A stretch of 64,000 nt of DNA from Verrucomicrobiaceae bacterium (GCA_016713245.1 JADJPM010000001.1:372001-436000), one strand, 5' to 3'; positions 1-9,412 are shown, numbered from the stretch's first letter. The notes: generated by a model from the sequence alone, not told the origin. Numbers and translations: made by a program.

Positions 1-2086
1 AGACCTGATCCCCGATGCGGCCCCCGCCCACCGTCACCGGTGCCAGACCGCCCGTGGACATGACTTTGCCGCTGTTTTCAAAGGTGAACTGATTCGTGTA
101 AGTGCCCATCGGCTGGGTGGCGCTGATGGCGCAGCGGAAGACCAGCTCCAGCTCACTATTCGCCGGAATGCCAGCATTCACCGTGAAGATCGGCTTCGCG
201 GGATTGCTCGCATTCACCGCCACGGCCGAGGTTTTTCCTTTGCCGATCTTGGCGGAGACCATGTTTTGATAGGTGAAGCCCACGGGCAGGTTCTCCGTGA
301 TGGTCAGCGGCACGGTGTTCACGCTGGAGCCTTCATTCGCCATGGTCAGAGTGTAGGTCACGGTGCTGCCGGGCACGGCGATCGAGGGCGTCACCGTCTT
401 GTCAGGATACAGCAGCGCCGTGCTGTTCGAGACCATGATCGTTTCCATGCTGCATGACCGCGGTGCCTGATCGCTGGTGGCGCAGATCGTGTTTGTCAGC
501 ACGCCGGTGCCGGTGGCCCGCACCGTGAGGGTGATGCTATTCACCGTGCCGGGCTGCACCGTGCCCAGATTCCACCGCAGCGGATTCGTGCTGTTCGGTG
601 CCCGGCTGGCGCTGATGTATTGAATGCCGGAGGGCAGCGTGTCCTCCAGCACGACATTCGTCAGCGCCGTGTTACCCATGCAGGTGTACCAGATGGTGTA
701 GGTGAAGACCTCGGTCTGCGTCACGATCTGCTTCGAGGCCTGCTTGAAGATGATCGGCTTCGCCGTCAGCGAGACGCGGCTCGGCTCATAATAGCGCCAG
801 ATGTGGTCTTGATTCTTGTACTCACCGCCCGCATCACCACCAAAGGTATCCGCGTAGCTTTGCAGGTAGCCCTGGCTGTCAAAAGGCGCATTGGGCTGGC
901 CGGGACCCACATTGATCTTCAACTGCACGCGGGCGTATTCCGGGCGGAAGATCTCCAGATTACCCCAGGCCATGCGCACCGCCTTCGGGCTCGTGGAATC
1001 ACTCCAGCTCGTCGTCGGCGGCAGCGGGTTCTTCGTGCTCAAATCCCAGCCGATCTTGCTCGCATCCTCACCGCTGAGGCCCAACTGCGTGCTCACCAAG
1101 CCCGGCGTGTCCTTGGCGATCATGCTGCCCGCATAACGAATGCGCTTCCACGGGCCGAAATTCCGCACCGAATTCCGCATCCGGGCCGGGTCACTCGGGT
1201 TCGCATTCCAATAAGTGAAATCAAAGTGCCAGCCATAGCCGCTCTGCGGCCCCGCCACACCACTGCCCAGGCCCCAGGGCGTGTTGCCTTTCCCATCCAC
1301 ATCCACAATCGGGCTGCGGGAACTCACCCCGAAGGCCAGAAGCTGCTCCGCATCCCAGCGCGTCGTCGGTATCACCACATCGCCCGAATTGTTCGTCATG
1401 GAGTTATCTGACGTGCCCGAGTTGCCATCGAAGCCGCCCGTGTTCACCCAGCTCTGCCAGGCTGTCTTCGGATCCGTGGAGTAAAAGATCCCCGTGTCTG
1501 AATACACCCCGGTGATCGTCCCGCGCATCCTGCCGCTGCTGGAATCCACCGCGTAGGCCTTCGCGCCCAGCACGTTAGGCCCTAGCTCCAGCCCCTTCAG
1601 CGCACTTTGAGAGCTGGAACCACGAGCTCCATCCCCCAGAGCTGAGAGAGACTGCCCCTTCATCGGCATCGCCTTGAAGCTTCCCTTGTTATCCAGCCGC
1701 CCGTATTCAGCTCCTACCACCTGCGTGCCCACCGGAATGAAAAATGTGGAGTAACCACCCGCCCCGGTCGGCGTCCCCACCGTCGGCGTCGCCTTCATGA
1801 TGATCCCCACCACATCGCCTACTTGGATCAATGGCTGCCCGGCTTTCTGCCGCTTCTGCATGAGCTTCAGCGTGTCATCATCATACGCGATGTAATCCGC
1901 CTGCTGGTTCAGGTTATGTGCACTCGCCGATCCCAGCAAAATCAAGGCACCCAGCGCCGTGACCACTTTCCTACCTCGGCGCAAAATCCCGCCCGCCCAC
2001 GCGGTCGCGCGGGCACTCATCACAGGCACGTTTCGAGCCTCGGAAGGCGGGAAAACGGGTCTGTTGTGTGCTGGAAGGGATTCCAT
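1..2086 (-). CDS. Secreted DUF11 / conserved-repeat surface protein, 3' end outside window
   Basis: The frame is open from an ATG at 2084-2086 to the window edge, giving about 695 residues with the C-terminus missing. An in-frame ATG at 2018-2020 gives a better signal peptide: a basic Gly-Arg segment, then a hydrophobic stretch ending in GSASA. It may be the true start. The middle of the protein has no recognised domain. From about residue 440 there are two successive beta-sandwich modules, with phrases such as TNVVLEDTLPSGIQYIS and LTITENLPVGFTYQN, typical of DUF11 (conserved repeat domain, TIGR01451). Such modules occur in large exported envelope proteins, so an extracellular structural or adhesive role is inferred. 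The upstream 200 bp is AT-rich and contains a TATAAT-like hexamer about 36 bp before the ATG. The precise function is unknown. Confidence 0.8.
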   Translation of the reverse strand, partial: MESLPAHNRPVFPPSEARNVPVMSARATAWAGGILRRGRKVVTALGALILLGSASAHNLNQQADYIAYDDDTLKLMQKRQKAGQPLIQVGDVVGIIMKATPTVGTPTGAGGYSTFFIPVGTQVVGAEYGRLDNKGSFKAMPMKGQSLSALGDGARGSSSQSALKGLELGPNVLGAKAYAVDSSSGRMRGTITGVYSDTGIFYSTDPKTAWQSWVNTGGFDGNSGTSDNSMTNNSGDVVIPTTRWDAEQLLAFGVSSRSPIVDVDGKGNTPWGLGSGVAGPQSGYGWHFDFTYWNANPSDPARMRNSVRNFGPWKRIRYAGSMIAKDTPGLVSTQLGLSGEDASKIGWDLSTKNPLPPTTSWSDSTSPKAVRMAWGNLEIFRPEYARVQLKINVGPGQPNAPFDSQGYLQSYADTFGGDAGGEYKNQDHIWRYYEPSRVSLTAKPIIFKQASKQIVTQTEVFTYTIWYTCMGNTALTNVVLEDTLPSGIQYISASRAPNSTNPLRWNLGTVQPGTVNSITLTVRATGTGVLTNTICATSDQAPRSCSMETIMVSNSTALLYPDKTVTPSIAVPGSTVTYTLTMANEGSSVNTVPLTITENLPVGFTYQNMVSAKIGKGKTSAVAVNASNPAKPIFTVNAGIPANSELELVFRCAISATQPMGTYTNQFTFENSGKVMSTGGLAPVTVGGGRIGDQV

Positions 2087-2121
2087 CAAATTTTGGGATT
2101 AAGTCGAGTCTAGCCATACTG

Positions 2122-2127
2122 ATTATA
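2122..2127 (-). promoter_or_regulatory. Possible -10 element of the DUF11 gene
   Basis: On the minus strand these bases read TATAAT, 35 bases upstream of the ATG at 2086, inside a strongly AT-rich 60-bp stretch. No good -35 hexamer is visible at the expected distance, so this is only a suggestion. Confidence 0.25.
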
Positions 2128-2234
2128 ATTTCAATATAAAGTATCGGTATATTCAGCTTTTCTTAAATAATTGGTTTTTGTGGCTGCTTTGAGCGGTTTT
2201 AATCCCGATGGCCGGCAGCGTTGTCCGCCTTCCC

Positions 2235-2270
2235 AAAACAAAAAGAAGGGCACCTTTGCCGGTGCCCTTC
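2235..2270 (-). terminator. Rho-independent terminator of the di-haem peroxidase gene
   Basis: A perfect 10-bp stem (GAAGGGCACC at 2245-2254 with its complement at 2261-2270) and a 6-base loop are followed on the minus strand by TTTTTGTTTT. It starts 22 bases after the stop codon at 2292. Confidence 0.85.
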
Positions 2271-2291
2271 TGAGAATGTGGATGATAGCAA

Positions 2292-4310
2292 CTATTCGAG
2301 GAAGTTTTTCAGCGGCGTCGCTCCGTTCTTGCCCGTCGCCGGCAGGAGCATCAGCGAGTCACGGGCACGTCCGAAGCCATCGTTGAAGACGGTCGTGTCG
2401 TTCCCGAGGTGTCCATTCGGGATGTAAAGCTCGGGATGATCAAAGGGAGCGCAGCGGCGGCGCACCCGTTCATCCGTGAGGGACTTCAAGAAGGCCACCA
2501 AGGCATCCTTGTCCGCATCCGAAAGACCGAGACGTTCTACGTCCGGGTCGAGATCAGCGATGTTTTGCTCGTGGAAGTCCCCACCGCGATTGTAGAAGTC
2601 CACCACCTCACGTAGCGTGCGCTGGCCGCCATTGTGGAAGTAGGGCGCGGTGAGCTCAATGTTGCGCAAGCCGGGCGTCTTGAAGGCTCCATTAGCGGCC
2701 ACGCGGTCGTGTGCTTTGGGCTTTCCGTTTGGCTTCACGCCAATGAGCTTCTCGAATGCTTTTTCGCCGAAATCTCGTGCCAGACGCGACTCCGAAAGCG
2801 GGAATCCGAAGGGGTCTTTGCCGCCGACGCCAAGATCCTCCAGCGTGGGGCGCACGCCAATGTTGTAGAAGCCGTTGTCATAGATCGCGTTTTTGCCATC
2901 ACCCATGATCATCTTTTCAAGCCGCTCCTTTTTGATGTGATCAACCGTGGCTTTGGTGAATTCCGCACCGCCATGGCAGTTCGCACATTTTGCCTGGCCG
3001 AAAAAGAGGTCCAGCCCACGCTTTTGCTGCGTGTTCAGGGCGTCCTTTTTGCCCTCGGCATAGTCATCAAAGGGCGTCTGGTCGGAGACAAGCGTGGCTT
3101 CATACATCTGGATCGCCAGCCCGAAGAACAGACTGAAGTTTGTCTCCATGTGCGAGTAGTTTTTGATCATGAGCGAACCCTGCCACCACTCCGGCTTGAA
3201 AGCGGCACGAACCAGCTCCGCATAGGTCGCCGTCGAGAGGCCCGGCAGAGGGCTGAGACTGCGGCTGCCGAGCACGCCATCCTCGCGGTGGACCCGCTGA
3301 AGCGCCAGCGGACGGCGGTTCAGCATCTTGCGGCCGAGATCCGGGAAGGTGCGTCCCATGGCGGACATTTCAAAATCGCTCAAAGGCGGCCCCACGGCTT
3401 GCGAAGCGAGACTGGCGTTGTCCAGATCAATCGCCACCTGCTTGAGGTCATTCGGCTTGCTGGCTCTCCAAACCTTCGCGCCTTGATCACGCAGGCCGAA
3501 GGGATTGACGCCGTTGAAGCGATCCTGCGCACGTCCATCCCAGAAATTGCGCAGATTGAACACCGCATTGATCACTGTCGGCGTGTTGCGAGGCTCCACG
3601 CGGCGGGTGTTGATGCCCTTCACATTGAAGACACTGTCCGGCACCACCTTGCGGTTTTCAAACAAGCCGCCCATCGTCAGGCTCAGGAACTGCTCCAGAT
3701 TTACGCCCTGCGATGAGGCCACGTCGTTCGCGTCCGAGAGCACCTTCGATTTACGGTCATTGATGTCAGCCAGCTTGTGGAAGGGGAAATCACCTTTCTG
3801 AAGCGTTCCGTTCGGCTTCCGCACCTGGAAGGTAAAATCCGGCGTCGCGCTGCCATTCGCATCCACTATGAGCAGCCCTGGGCTCACCTGATTCTTCGCC
3901 CGGTTGTCCGCTCCAGCATGGAAATGGCAGGAGGCGCAGGAGGTGAGGCTGTCACTGCCTACCTGCATGTCCCAAAACAGCGCCTTGCCCAGCACGATGG
4001 CGGCCTGCTTGTCTTTGATGAATTCGTTTAGCTTCGACGGCTCAGGAATCTCCCGCTTACGGAGGGATTCGGGTTTCGACTCCCCTTTCGGTTCACCTTT
4101 GGGTTTCCCTTTCGGTTTCCCTTTTGGTTCCCCTTTCGGTTTCCCCTTCGGTTCACCCTTCGGTTTCCCTTTTGGTTCCCCTTTCGGTTCGCCTTTGGGG
4201 GCCCCCTTCGGTTCACCTTTAGTAGGGGGATCGGCCTGAACGGATGAAATAGCCACCAAAGCGGCCAGACCACCGAGGGCCATGAGTCGAAGGACTGATT
4301 TTGTTCTCAT
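2292..4310 (-). CDS. Secreted di-haem cytochrome c peroxidase (CCP/MauG family) with an N-terminal Lys-Pro-Gly repeat
   Basis: The protein has 672 residues. A signal peptide ends near VQA (residue 26). Residues 31-76 are an unbroken run of four-residue EPKG/KPKG units, giving a positively charged flexible linker. The catalytic part follows, with two c-type haem sites: CASCH at residues 125-129 and CANCH at 442-446. The C-terminal phrase APYFHNGGQRTLREVVDFY is typical of bacterial di-haem peroxidases. These periplasmic enzymes reduce hydrogen peroxide or oxidise protein and small substrates using electrons from cytochromes. The distance between haem sites (about 317 residues) is longer than in short CCPs, so the physiological substrate is uncertain. 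The gene stands alone, with a clear terminator downstream and an AT-rich upstream region carrying a direct repeat. Confidence 0.88.
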   Translation of the reverse strand: MRTKSVLRLMALGGLAALVAISSVQADPPTKGEPKGAPKGEPKGEPKGKPKGEPKGKPKGEPKGKPKGKPKGEPKGESKPESLRKREIPEPSKLNEFIKDKQAAIVLGKALFWDMQVGSDSLTSCASCHFHAGADNRAKNQVSPGLLIVDANGSATPDFTFQVRKPNGTLQKGDFPFHKLADINDRKSKVLSDANDVASSQGVNLEQFLSLTMGGLFENRKVVPDSVFNVKGINTRRVEPRNTPTVINAVFNLRNFWDGRAQDRFNGVNPFGLRDQGAKVWRASKPNDLKQVAIDLDNASLASQAVGPPLSDFEMSAMGRTFPDLGRKMLNRRPLALQRVHREDGVLGSRSLSPLPGLSTATYAELVRAAFKPEWWQGSLMIKNYSHMETNFSLFFGLAIQMYEATLVSDQTPFDDYAEGKKDALNTQQKRGLDLFFGQAKCANCHGGAEFTKATVDHIKKERLEKMIMGDGKNAIYDNGFYNIGVRPTLEDLGVGGKDPFGFPLSESRLARDFGEKAFEKLIGVKPNGKPKAHDRVAANGAFKTPGLRNIELTAPYFHNGGQRTLREVVDFYNRGGDFHEQNIADLDPDVERLGLSDADKDALVAFLKSLTDERVRRRCAPFDHPELYIPNGHLGNDTTVFNDGFGRARDSLMLLPATGKNGATPLKNFLE
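4083..4220 (-). repeat. Tandem 12-bp coding repeat (EPKG/KPKG units)
   Basis: About eleven imperfect 12-bp units in the 5' part of the peroxidase gene encode residues 31-76. Units alternate between EPKG and KPKG, with one APKG. The regular period makes slippage-driven length change likely (inference). Confidence 0.85.
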
Positions 4311-4358
4311 TTTTATGCTTATTGTTTGCTTGGTTTCTAAATTCCCGTCATTCAGACG

Positions 4359-4382
4359 AGATATAATTATCAGATATAATTT
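4359..4382. promoter_or_regulatory. AT-rich 10-bp direct repeat upstream of the peroxidase gene
   Basis: AGATATAATT occurs at 4359-4368 and again at 4373-4382, a 14-bp period, about 50-70 bp upstream of the peroxidase ATG. It could be an operator half-site pair or overlap the promoter. No regulator can be assigned. Confidence 0.3.
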
Positions 4383-4548
4383 TCATATTAAAAAGCCGCG
4401 ACTCGTAAGTCTTTTGTGACGAGGCCCCAGCCCTTCACAGCCTCCCTTCCCTTCCCGGCACTGAGAACCGTCCCTTCCAGTCACCTGAAAAGCCCTCGAC
4501 ACCCCCTCATTCGCCCCTATTCTCGCCGCCCCTCCTTCCCAAACGCCC

Positions 4549-5781
4549 ATGAGCAAGAAAATCGTCCTCGCCTATTCCGGTGGTCTCGACACCTCCGTCC
4601 TCCTTTCCTGGATCAAAGACACCTACCAGGCTGAAGTCATCGCCTTCTGCGCCAACGTCGGCCAGGACGACGAACTAAAGGGCCTCAATGCCAAGGCCAA
4701 AAAGACCGGTGCCTCCAAAATCTACATCGACGACCTCCAGCTCGAATTCGCCCGCGATTTCATCTACCCGATGATCCAGGCCGGAGCCATCTACGAAGGC
4801 CAATACTTCCTCGGCACCTCCATTGCCCGCCCCCTCATCGCCAAGCGCATGGTGGAGATCGCCAAAGCCGAAGGCGCCACCGCCATCGCCCACGGCGCCA
4901 CTGGCAAAGGCAATGATCAGGTCCGCTTTGAGCTCACCGCCGCCGCTTTGGCACCCGACATCGAAATCATCGCCCCGTGGCGTGACGAGCGCTTCCGCAA
5001 CGACTTCCCCGGCCGCGCCGAGATGATCGCCTACTGCGAAGAGAAGAAGATTCCCGTGCAGGCCAGCGCAAAGAAGCCCTTCTCCATGGACCGCAACCTC
5101 CTGCACATCAGCTACGAGGCCGGCATCCTCGAAGATCCGTGGTTCGACGCCAGCGATCCGAAGTATGCGGACTTCTTCAACGTCCTCTCCGTCTTCCCCG
5201 AAAACGCCCCTGACAAAGCCGAGACCGTCATCCTCGAATTCAACAAAGGCGAATGCGTGGCGGTGAATGGCAAGGTGCTCGATCCCCTCGGCGTCATGAA
5301 GCTCCTCAACAAAATCGGCGGCAAACACGGCGTCGGTCGCGTGGACATGGTCGAGAACCGCTTCGTCGGCATGAAGAGCCGCGGCGTGTATGAAACCCCC
5401 GGCGGCAGCATCCTCCACTTCGCCCACCGCCAGATCGAAAGCGTCACCATGGACCGCGAGGTCATGCACCTGCGCGACAGCCTCATCCCCAAGTATGCCC
5501 AGCTCGTTTACAACGGCTTCTGGTATGCCCCCGAGCGCCTCGCCCTCCAGGCCCTCGTCACCGAGAGCCAGAAGAAGGTCAGCGGCACCGTCCGGCTCAA
5601 GCTTTACAAAGGCAACATCATCGCCGCCGGCCGCAAGAGCCCCTACAGCCTCTACAATCCGCAGATCGCCACCATGGAAGCCGATCCGACGAAGGCCTAC
5701 AACCAGGACGACGCCACCGGCTTCATCCGCCTCAATGGCCTCCGCCTCAAAACGGGTGCCCTTCGCGATAAGAAAAAGTAA
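4549..5781 (+). CDS. argG: Argininosuccinate synthase
   Basis: The protein has 410 residues, the normal length for this enzyme. It joins citrulline and aspartate with ATP to give argininosuccinate, the penultimate step of arginine synthesis, in the cytosol. The N-terminal ATP-pyrophosphatase P-loop AYSGGLDTS is at residues 8-16. Other family phrases are FLGTSIARPLIAKRMVEIA, HGATGKGNDQVRFE and the aspartate/citrulline-binding region around SMDRNLLHISYEAGILEDP. The gene is a single transcription unit with a strong terminator directly downstream. No other arginine genes are in the window. Confidence 0.97.
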   Translation: MSKKIVLAYSGGLDTSVLLSWIKDTYQAEVIAFCANVGQDDELKGLNAKAKKTGASKIYIDDLQLEFARDFIYPMIQAGAIYEGQYFLGTSIARPLIAKRMVEIAKAEGATAIAHGATGKGNDQVRFELTAAALAPDIEIIAPWRDERFRNDFPGRAEMIAYCEEKKIPVQASAKKPFSMDRNLLHISYEAGILEDPWFDASDPKYADFFNVLSVFPENAPDKAETVILEFNKGECVAVNGKVLDPLGVMKLLNKIGGKHGVGRVDMVENRFVGMKSRGVYETPGGSILHFAHRQIESVTMDREVMHLRDSLIPKYAQLVYNGFWYAPERLALQALVTESQKKVSGTVRLKLYKGNIIAAGRKSPYSLYNPQIATMEADPTKAYNQDDATGFIRLNGLRLKTGALRDKKK

Positions 5782-5799
5782 GCCACGCCTTCATTCCAC

Positions 5800-5838
5800 A
5801 GCCCGCCACGTCTCACGACTTGGCGGGCTTTTTATTTT
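5800..5838 (+). terminator. argG: Rho-independent terminator of argG
   Basis: The stem AGCCCGCCA (5800-5808) pairs with TGGCGGGCT (5821-5829) and is followed by TTTTATTTT. It overlaps the 3' end of the convergent transporter gene. Confidence 0.85.
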
Positions 5839-7616
5839 AACGGCCAGATCAATGGCACCATGGCCATCACCACGATCAGCATCGCGAGGGTCATGCCGCC
5901 ACCGACCTTGATGAAGTCGGAGAAGCGATACTTGCCGGGTCCGTAAACGAGGATGCAGCTCGGCTCGAAGGGCGTCAAAACGCTCACCGAGGCGCTGAGC
6001 ATTACGCCAATCGCAAAAGCACGCTGGCTGGCCTCCATCGTGGCCGCCGCCTCCAGGGCCACGGGCAGCACGACGAGCGCTGCGGCGGCGTTCGACATCG
6101 GTTGCGTCAAAACCACCGTCAGAACACAAAAACCCGCAAAAACGCCAAACACCCCGAACGGTGCCATCACCGAGGTCACGGCCTCGGCGATCATTTCTGC
6201 TGCGCCAGAGGCCTTCATCGCCTCACCAAAGGCCATCATGCCTCCGATGAGGATCAGCAGTCGCCAGTCGATATTGCCGTAGGCTGTCTCCAACTTGATG
6301 CAGCGCATGAAAACCGCCATCAGCGCCACCATCACAAAGGCGATCGTTTCCGGCACATACGCAGGCCAGATGCTGCTCACCGCCACGGCGAGCACAAAGG
6401 CCGCCAGCAGAATAAAACCCTTCCGCCGTGTCTCCACGCTGAACTGATGCTGACTTATCAAAACCATCTCACCCGCCTCTTCAAAGGCGCGGAACCTTTC
6501 CGCCGGGCCTTGCAGCAGGAGCAAATCGCCTGCCTGAAGCTTTTCGTCCCCCATGTGATGCAGCAGCGGCGCATCGCCACGCATCAAAGCCATCACCGAG
6601 AGGCCTGTGCGCTGGCGGAAATTGCTCTCACGCATCGATTGGCCCACGAAGCCGCTCCTCGGCGTGAGCACCACCTCCGCCACCTGGGCGTTCTTCGTAT
6701 TCACCCCCGCGGAGCGCAGCGCCACATCCTCCAGGATGTCGATCCCCTCGATCTTCTTCACCTTGATGAGGTTCTCCACCTTCCCGGCCACCAGCACGAT
6801 GTCTCCCTCCACAAAAAGCTCGTGCGGGTTCGCATCCAGCATCACGCCCTCGCGGCGCAGCTTCATCACTTGGAATTCCAACGCGGAAAAATCCGAGTCG
6901 AATGCTTTTTGACCGATCAGCGGTGAATCAGGCAGGATCACCACCTCCGCCAGATACTGGCGCATCATGTCATTTGCCCGTCCGTCCACCCCGTCACGCT
7001 CCGGTACCATCTTGGAACCGATGAAGGCCATGTAGAGAATGCCCACCACCACGGTGACGATGCCGATCTGGGTGAATTCAAACATGCCTAGCGGCTGCAT
7101 GCCCAGCTTCGTCATCGCCCCGCTCACCGCCACATTCGTCGAGGTACCGATCAGCGTGCAAGTCCCACCCAGGATCGAGGCAAAGGCCAGCGGCATCAGC
7201 AATCGTGAGGGCGGGATCTTCACCTTTCGTGCCAGACCGATCACCGGCCCCACAAAGACCGCCGTCACCGTGGTGTTGTTCATGAAGGCGGAAACACCCG
7301 CCACCACCGTCATCAGCACCGCCATCAGCCAGATGGGCCTCCCACCGAGGCATGCCGCCAGCGTGCCGCCGAGCGCATCGAGCACCCCTGTCTCACGCAA
7401 GGCCGCTCCGATGACGAAAATCGCCGCCAGCAGGATGATCACTCGATCGCCGAAGCCACTAAATGCCTGATCCACTCGCAGAATGCCGCTCAGCACGAGC
7501 ACACACAGCAATCCCAGCGTCACCAAATCCACCGAGATCTTCTCCGTGGCAAAGGCGACGACGGCGACGACCAACAGGCCGATGACGATCCAAGCTTCCA
7601 TGCGTAACCGACTCAA
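5832..7616 (-). CDS. SLC13/DASS-type anion permease with two RCK_C (TrkA-C) domains
   Basis: The protein has 594 residues. It begins with several hydrophobic helices, then the family phrase FMNNTTVTAVFVGPVIGLARK and the loop ILGGTCTLIGTSTNV, typical of the divalent-anion/sodium symporter fold. A cytosolic insert (about residues 215-390) contains two RCK_C-like modules, VVILPDSPLIGQKAFDSDFS and VVLTPRSGFVGQSMRESNFR. A second membrane half ends with AVSVLTPFEPSCILVYGPGKY. Proteins of this type import sulfate, dicarboxylates or related anions, and the RCK_C domains suggest regulation by a cytosolic ligand. The substrate cannot be told from sequence. The gene is convergent with argG; its stop lies inside the argG terminator. 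Sulfate would fit the nearby sulfatase, but that is only inference. Confidence 0.87.
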   Translation of the reverse strand: MSRLRMEAWIVIGLLVVAVVAFATEKISVDLVTLGLLCVLVLSGILRVDQAFSGFGDRVIILLAAIFVIGAALRETGVLDALGGTLAACLGGRPIWLMAVLMTVVAGVSAFMNNTTVTAVFVGPVIGLARKVKIPPSRLLMPLAFASILGGTCTLIGTSTNVAVSGAMTKLGMQPLGMFEFTQIGIVTVVVGILYMAFIGSKMVPERDGVDGRANDMMRQYLAEVVILPDSPLIGQKAFDSDFSALEFQVMKLRREGVMLDANPHELFVEGDIVLVAGKVENLIKVKKIEGIDILEDVALRSAGVNTKNAQVAEVVLTPRSGFVGQSMRESNFRQRTGLSVMALMRGDAPLLHHMGDEKLQAGDLLLLQGPAERFRAFEEAGEMVLISQHQFSVETRRKGFILLAAFVLAVAVSSIWPAYVPETIAFVMVALMAVFMRCIKLETAYGNIDWRLLILIGGMMAFGEAMKASGAAEMIAEAVTSVMAPFGVFGVFAGFCVLTVVLTQPMSNAAAALVVLPVALEAAATMEASQRAFAIGVMLSASVSVLTPFEPSCILVYGPGKYRFSDFIKVGGGMTLAMLIVVMAMVPLIWPLK

Positions 7617-7685
7617 GCGCAGCCGCCGAATGCCCTCAAGAGAGACTTCTCTTGCAAAAAAGATGATTTAAAAACCGCTACCGCA

Positions 7686-9407
7686 TTACTTCGCCAGATA
7701 CTTCTCGTCCGTGAGCGTCTTGAGGAAGGCGACGAGCGCCTTTTTGTCCTCGCTGCTGAGCCGGATGCCCGTAGATGGATGCTTGGCGAGGTTGGGATCA
7801 AGCGTGGGGCTGCGGCGAAGGTTGTGATCGTAATGCTCGACGACTTCTTCAAGCGTCTCAAAGCGCCCGTCGTGCATGTAAGGTGCCGTGAGAGCGATGT
7901 TGCGCAGACTGGGCGTGGAAAATTTGTAGAGATCACGTTCGTCCTGAGTCACGCGTTCGCGACCGGTGTCGGTCTCGACGGGTGAGAGGCCGTTGTTGTG
8001 AAACTGATGATCGCTGAAGAGCGGTCCACCATGACAGTGGAAGCAATCCGCGCCCTTCTGGCCCATGCGCGGCTCGTATTCGGTCATGAAGAGCTCGAAG
8101 CCGCGTCTTTCTACATCCGTGAGTTGAGCCTCGCCACGCAGGCTGCGGTCAAATTTCGAGTCAAAGGACGTCAGCGTGAGCAAAAAGCATTCGAGAGCGA
8201 GGCCGATGCGCTCAGGCGTGATGGCATCGCTATCGAAGGCGCGGGCGAAATCGGCCTTCGCGGTCTTTTCGAGCTTCGCGACGACGTTTTCGAGGGTCTC
8301 GTCCATCTCCAGATGATCCTGGATGGGCTTCAAGGCTTGCTCGCGAAGCGACGGCGCACGGCCATCCCAAAAGAAGCTGGTCTTCCACGCCAGATTGAAG
8401 AGCGGCATGCCATTCCGCGTGCCGATGCGGCCTTCGACGCCGAGGCTAAAGCGCCGCGGATCGGTGAAGGCGTTTTCCCTGATGTGACAGCTCGCGCAGG
8501 AGAGCGTGCCATCGCGTGACAGCGCGGTGTCGTGGAAAAGTTTTTGGCCGAGAGCGATGCGTTCTTCGATGAGTGGGTTATCCCGCGGCAGCGGCGGAAT
8601 GGGGAAGTAGCTGCTCATCGTGAAACGGTAGGGCGTGTGCTTCGCGGGCAGGTAGAGCGGCTTCACGGGCGAGGGCCGCGAGATGGCGGGAAGGCTGCTG
8701 GAGATGGCTTTGAGTGTGAAAGCGGCTGGCAGGTTGGTTTTGAGCGCGGCGACGATGGGATCGCCTTCATGCGAATGCGTGGAAAGGCCGTCTTTGGTCA
8801 AGGAGAGCGGCGTTTTCCCGGAGAGCAGCGCTGGCACGTCGAGGGCGAAATCGGCCGCAGCATCGGCGGTGAGGTCGAAATCTCCTTCGAAGGTCAACGC
8901 GGTGCGATTCGGGCTGCGGGCAAGGTGGTAGGAGAAACCGCTGGTGGCACCATTTTTGGCTCGAAAGGTGCCTTCGAGCGCCAGGAAGATATAACCACCC
9001 TGCCAGCTCCAGTGCAGCCCGCACAAATTGGGATTGAGCGGATGATCCGGCGGATACTGCGAGACCGGCGCGGCATTGGTTTTCTCGTCGAGACCAAGGT
9101 GGAAGCGCAGTGCTTTGTATTTGCCAGCGGGCACATTTTCGAGTGTGGTGGTCATGCGCCGCTGCGCGGCATCCATCCACGCGAGGTGCGGGGATTCGAG
9201 CCAGGTGCCGTCGGCCTTTTGGAGAGCAAAGCCGCTGAGGAGAAAGCTGCATCGGCTGATGGAGAAGGTCTCGCCTGCCGTGGTGGCGTAGCGCTGCGAA
9301 TCGAGAAGGAGCGGAGCATCCACTGCCATGGGTGAGATGGCGAGGTGAAGGGTGCTGGCGTGAGCCGCCGTGCAGAGCGTGGCGAGCTGGAGGAAGCGCA
9401 GGAGCAT
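7686..9407 (-). CDS. MbnP-like copper-protein domain fused to a MauG/MbnH-type di-haem peroxidase
   Basis: The protein has 573 residues. A signal peptide (about residues 1-17, ending AAHA) leads into an MbnP-like domain (about 18-215) with phrases AGETFSISRCSFLLSGFALQ, GKYKALRFHLGLDE and the Trp-rich LHWSWQGGYIFLALEGTF. From about residue 260 there is a di-haem peroxidase with CASCH at 304-308, CFHCH at 455-459 and a family-typical YMHDGRFETLEEVVEHYD. In methanotrophs the separate proteins MbnH (di-haem) and MbnP form a pair: MbnH oxidises a tryptophan of MbnP to kynurenine, which helps bind copper. Here both appear in one chain, so self-modification in the periplasm is a reasonable inference. 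No methanobactin genes are nearby. The gene is divergent from the MntR-like gene, 98 bp away. Confidence 0.85.
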   Translation of the reverse strand: MLLRFLQLATLCTAAHASTLHLAISPMAVDAPLLLDSQRYATTAGETFSISRCSFLLSGFALQKADGTWLESPHLAWMDAAQRRMTTTLENVPAGKYKALRFHLGLDEKTNAAPVSQYPPDHPLNPNLCGLHWSWQGGYIFLALEGTFRAKNGATSGFSYHLARSPNRTALTFEGDFDLTADAAADFALDVPALLSGKTPLSLTKDGLSTHSHEGDPIVAALKTNLPAAFTLKAISSSLPAISRPSPVKPLYLPAKHTPYRFTMSSYFPIPPLPRDNPLIEERIALGQKLFHDTALSRDGTLSCASCHIRENAFTDPRRFSLGVEGRIGTRNGMPLFNLAWKTSFFWDGRAPSLREQALKPIQDHLEMDETLENVVAKLEKTAKADFARAFDSDAITPERIGLALECFLLTLTSFDSKFDRSLRGEAQLTDVERRGFELFMTEYEPRMGQKGADCFHCHGGPLFSDHQFHNNGLSPVETDTGRERVTQDERDLYKFSTPSLRNIALTAPYMHDGRFETLEEVVEHYDHNLRRSPTLDPNLAKHPSTGIRLSSEDKKALVAFLKTLTDEKYLAK

Positions 9408-9412
9408 GGCGG

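Noticed and set aside
2634..3716. A 360-residue frame opposite the di-haem peroxidase
   Set aside because: The minus-strand frame has haem motifs and a signal peptide; the plus-strand frame has none and lies entirely within it.
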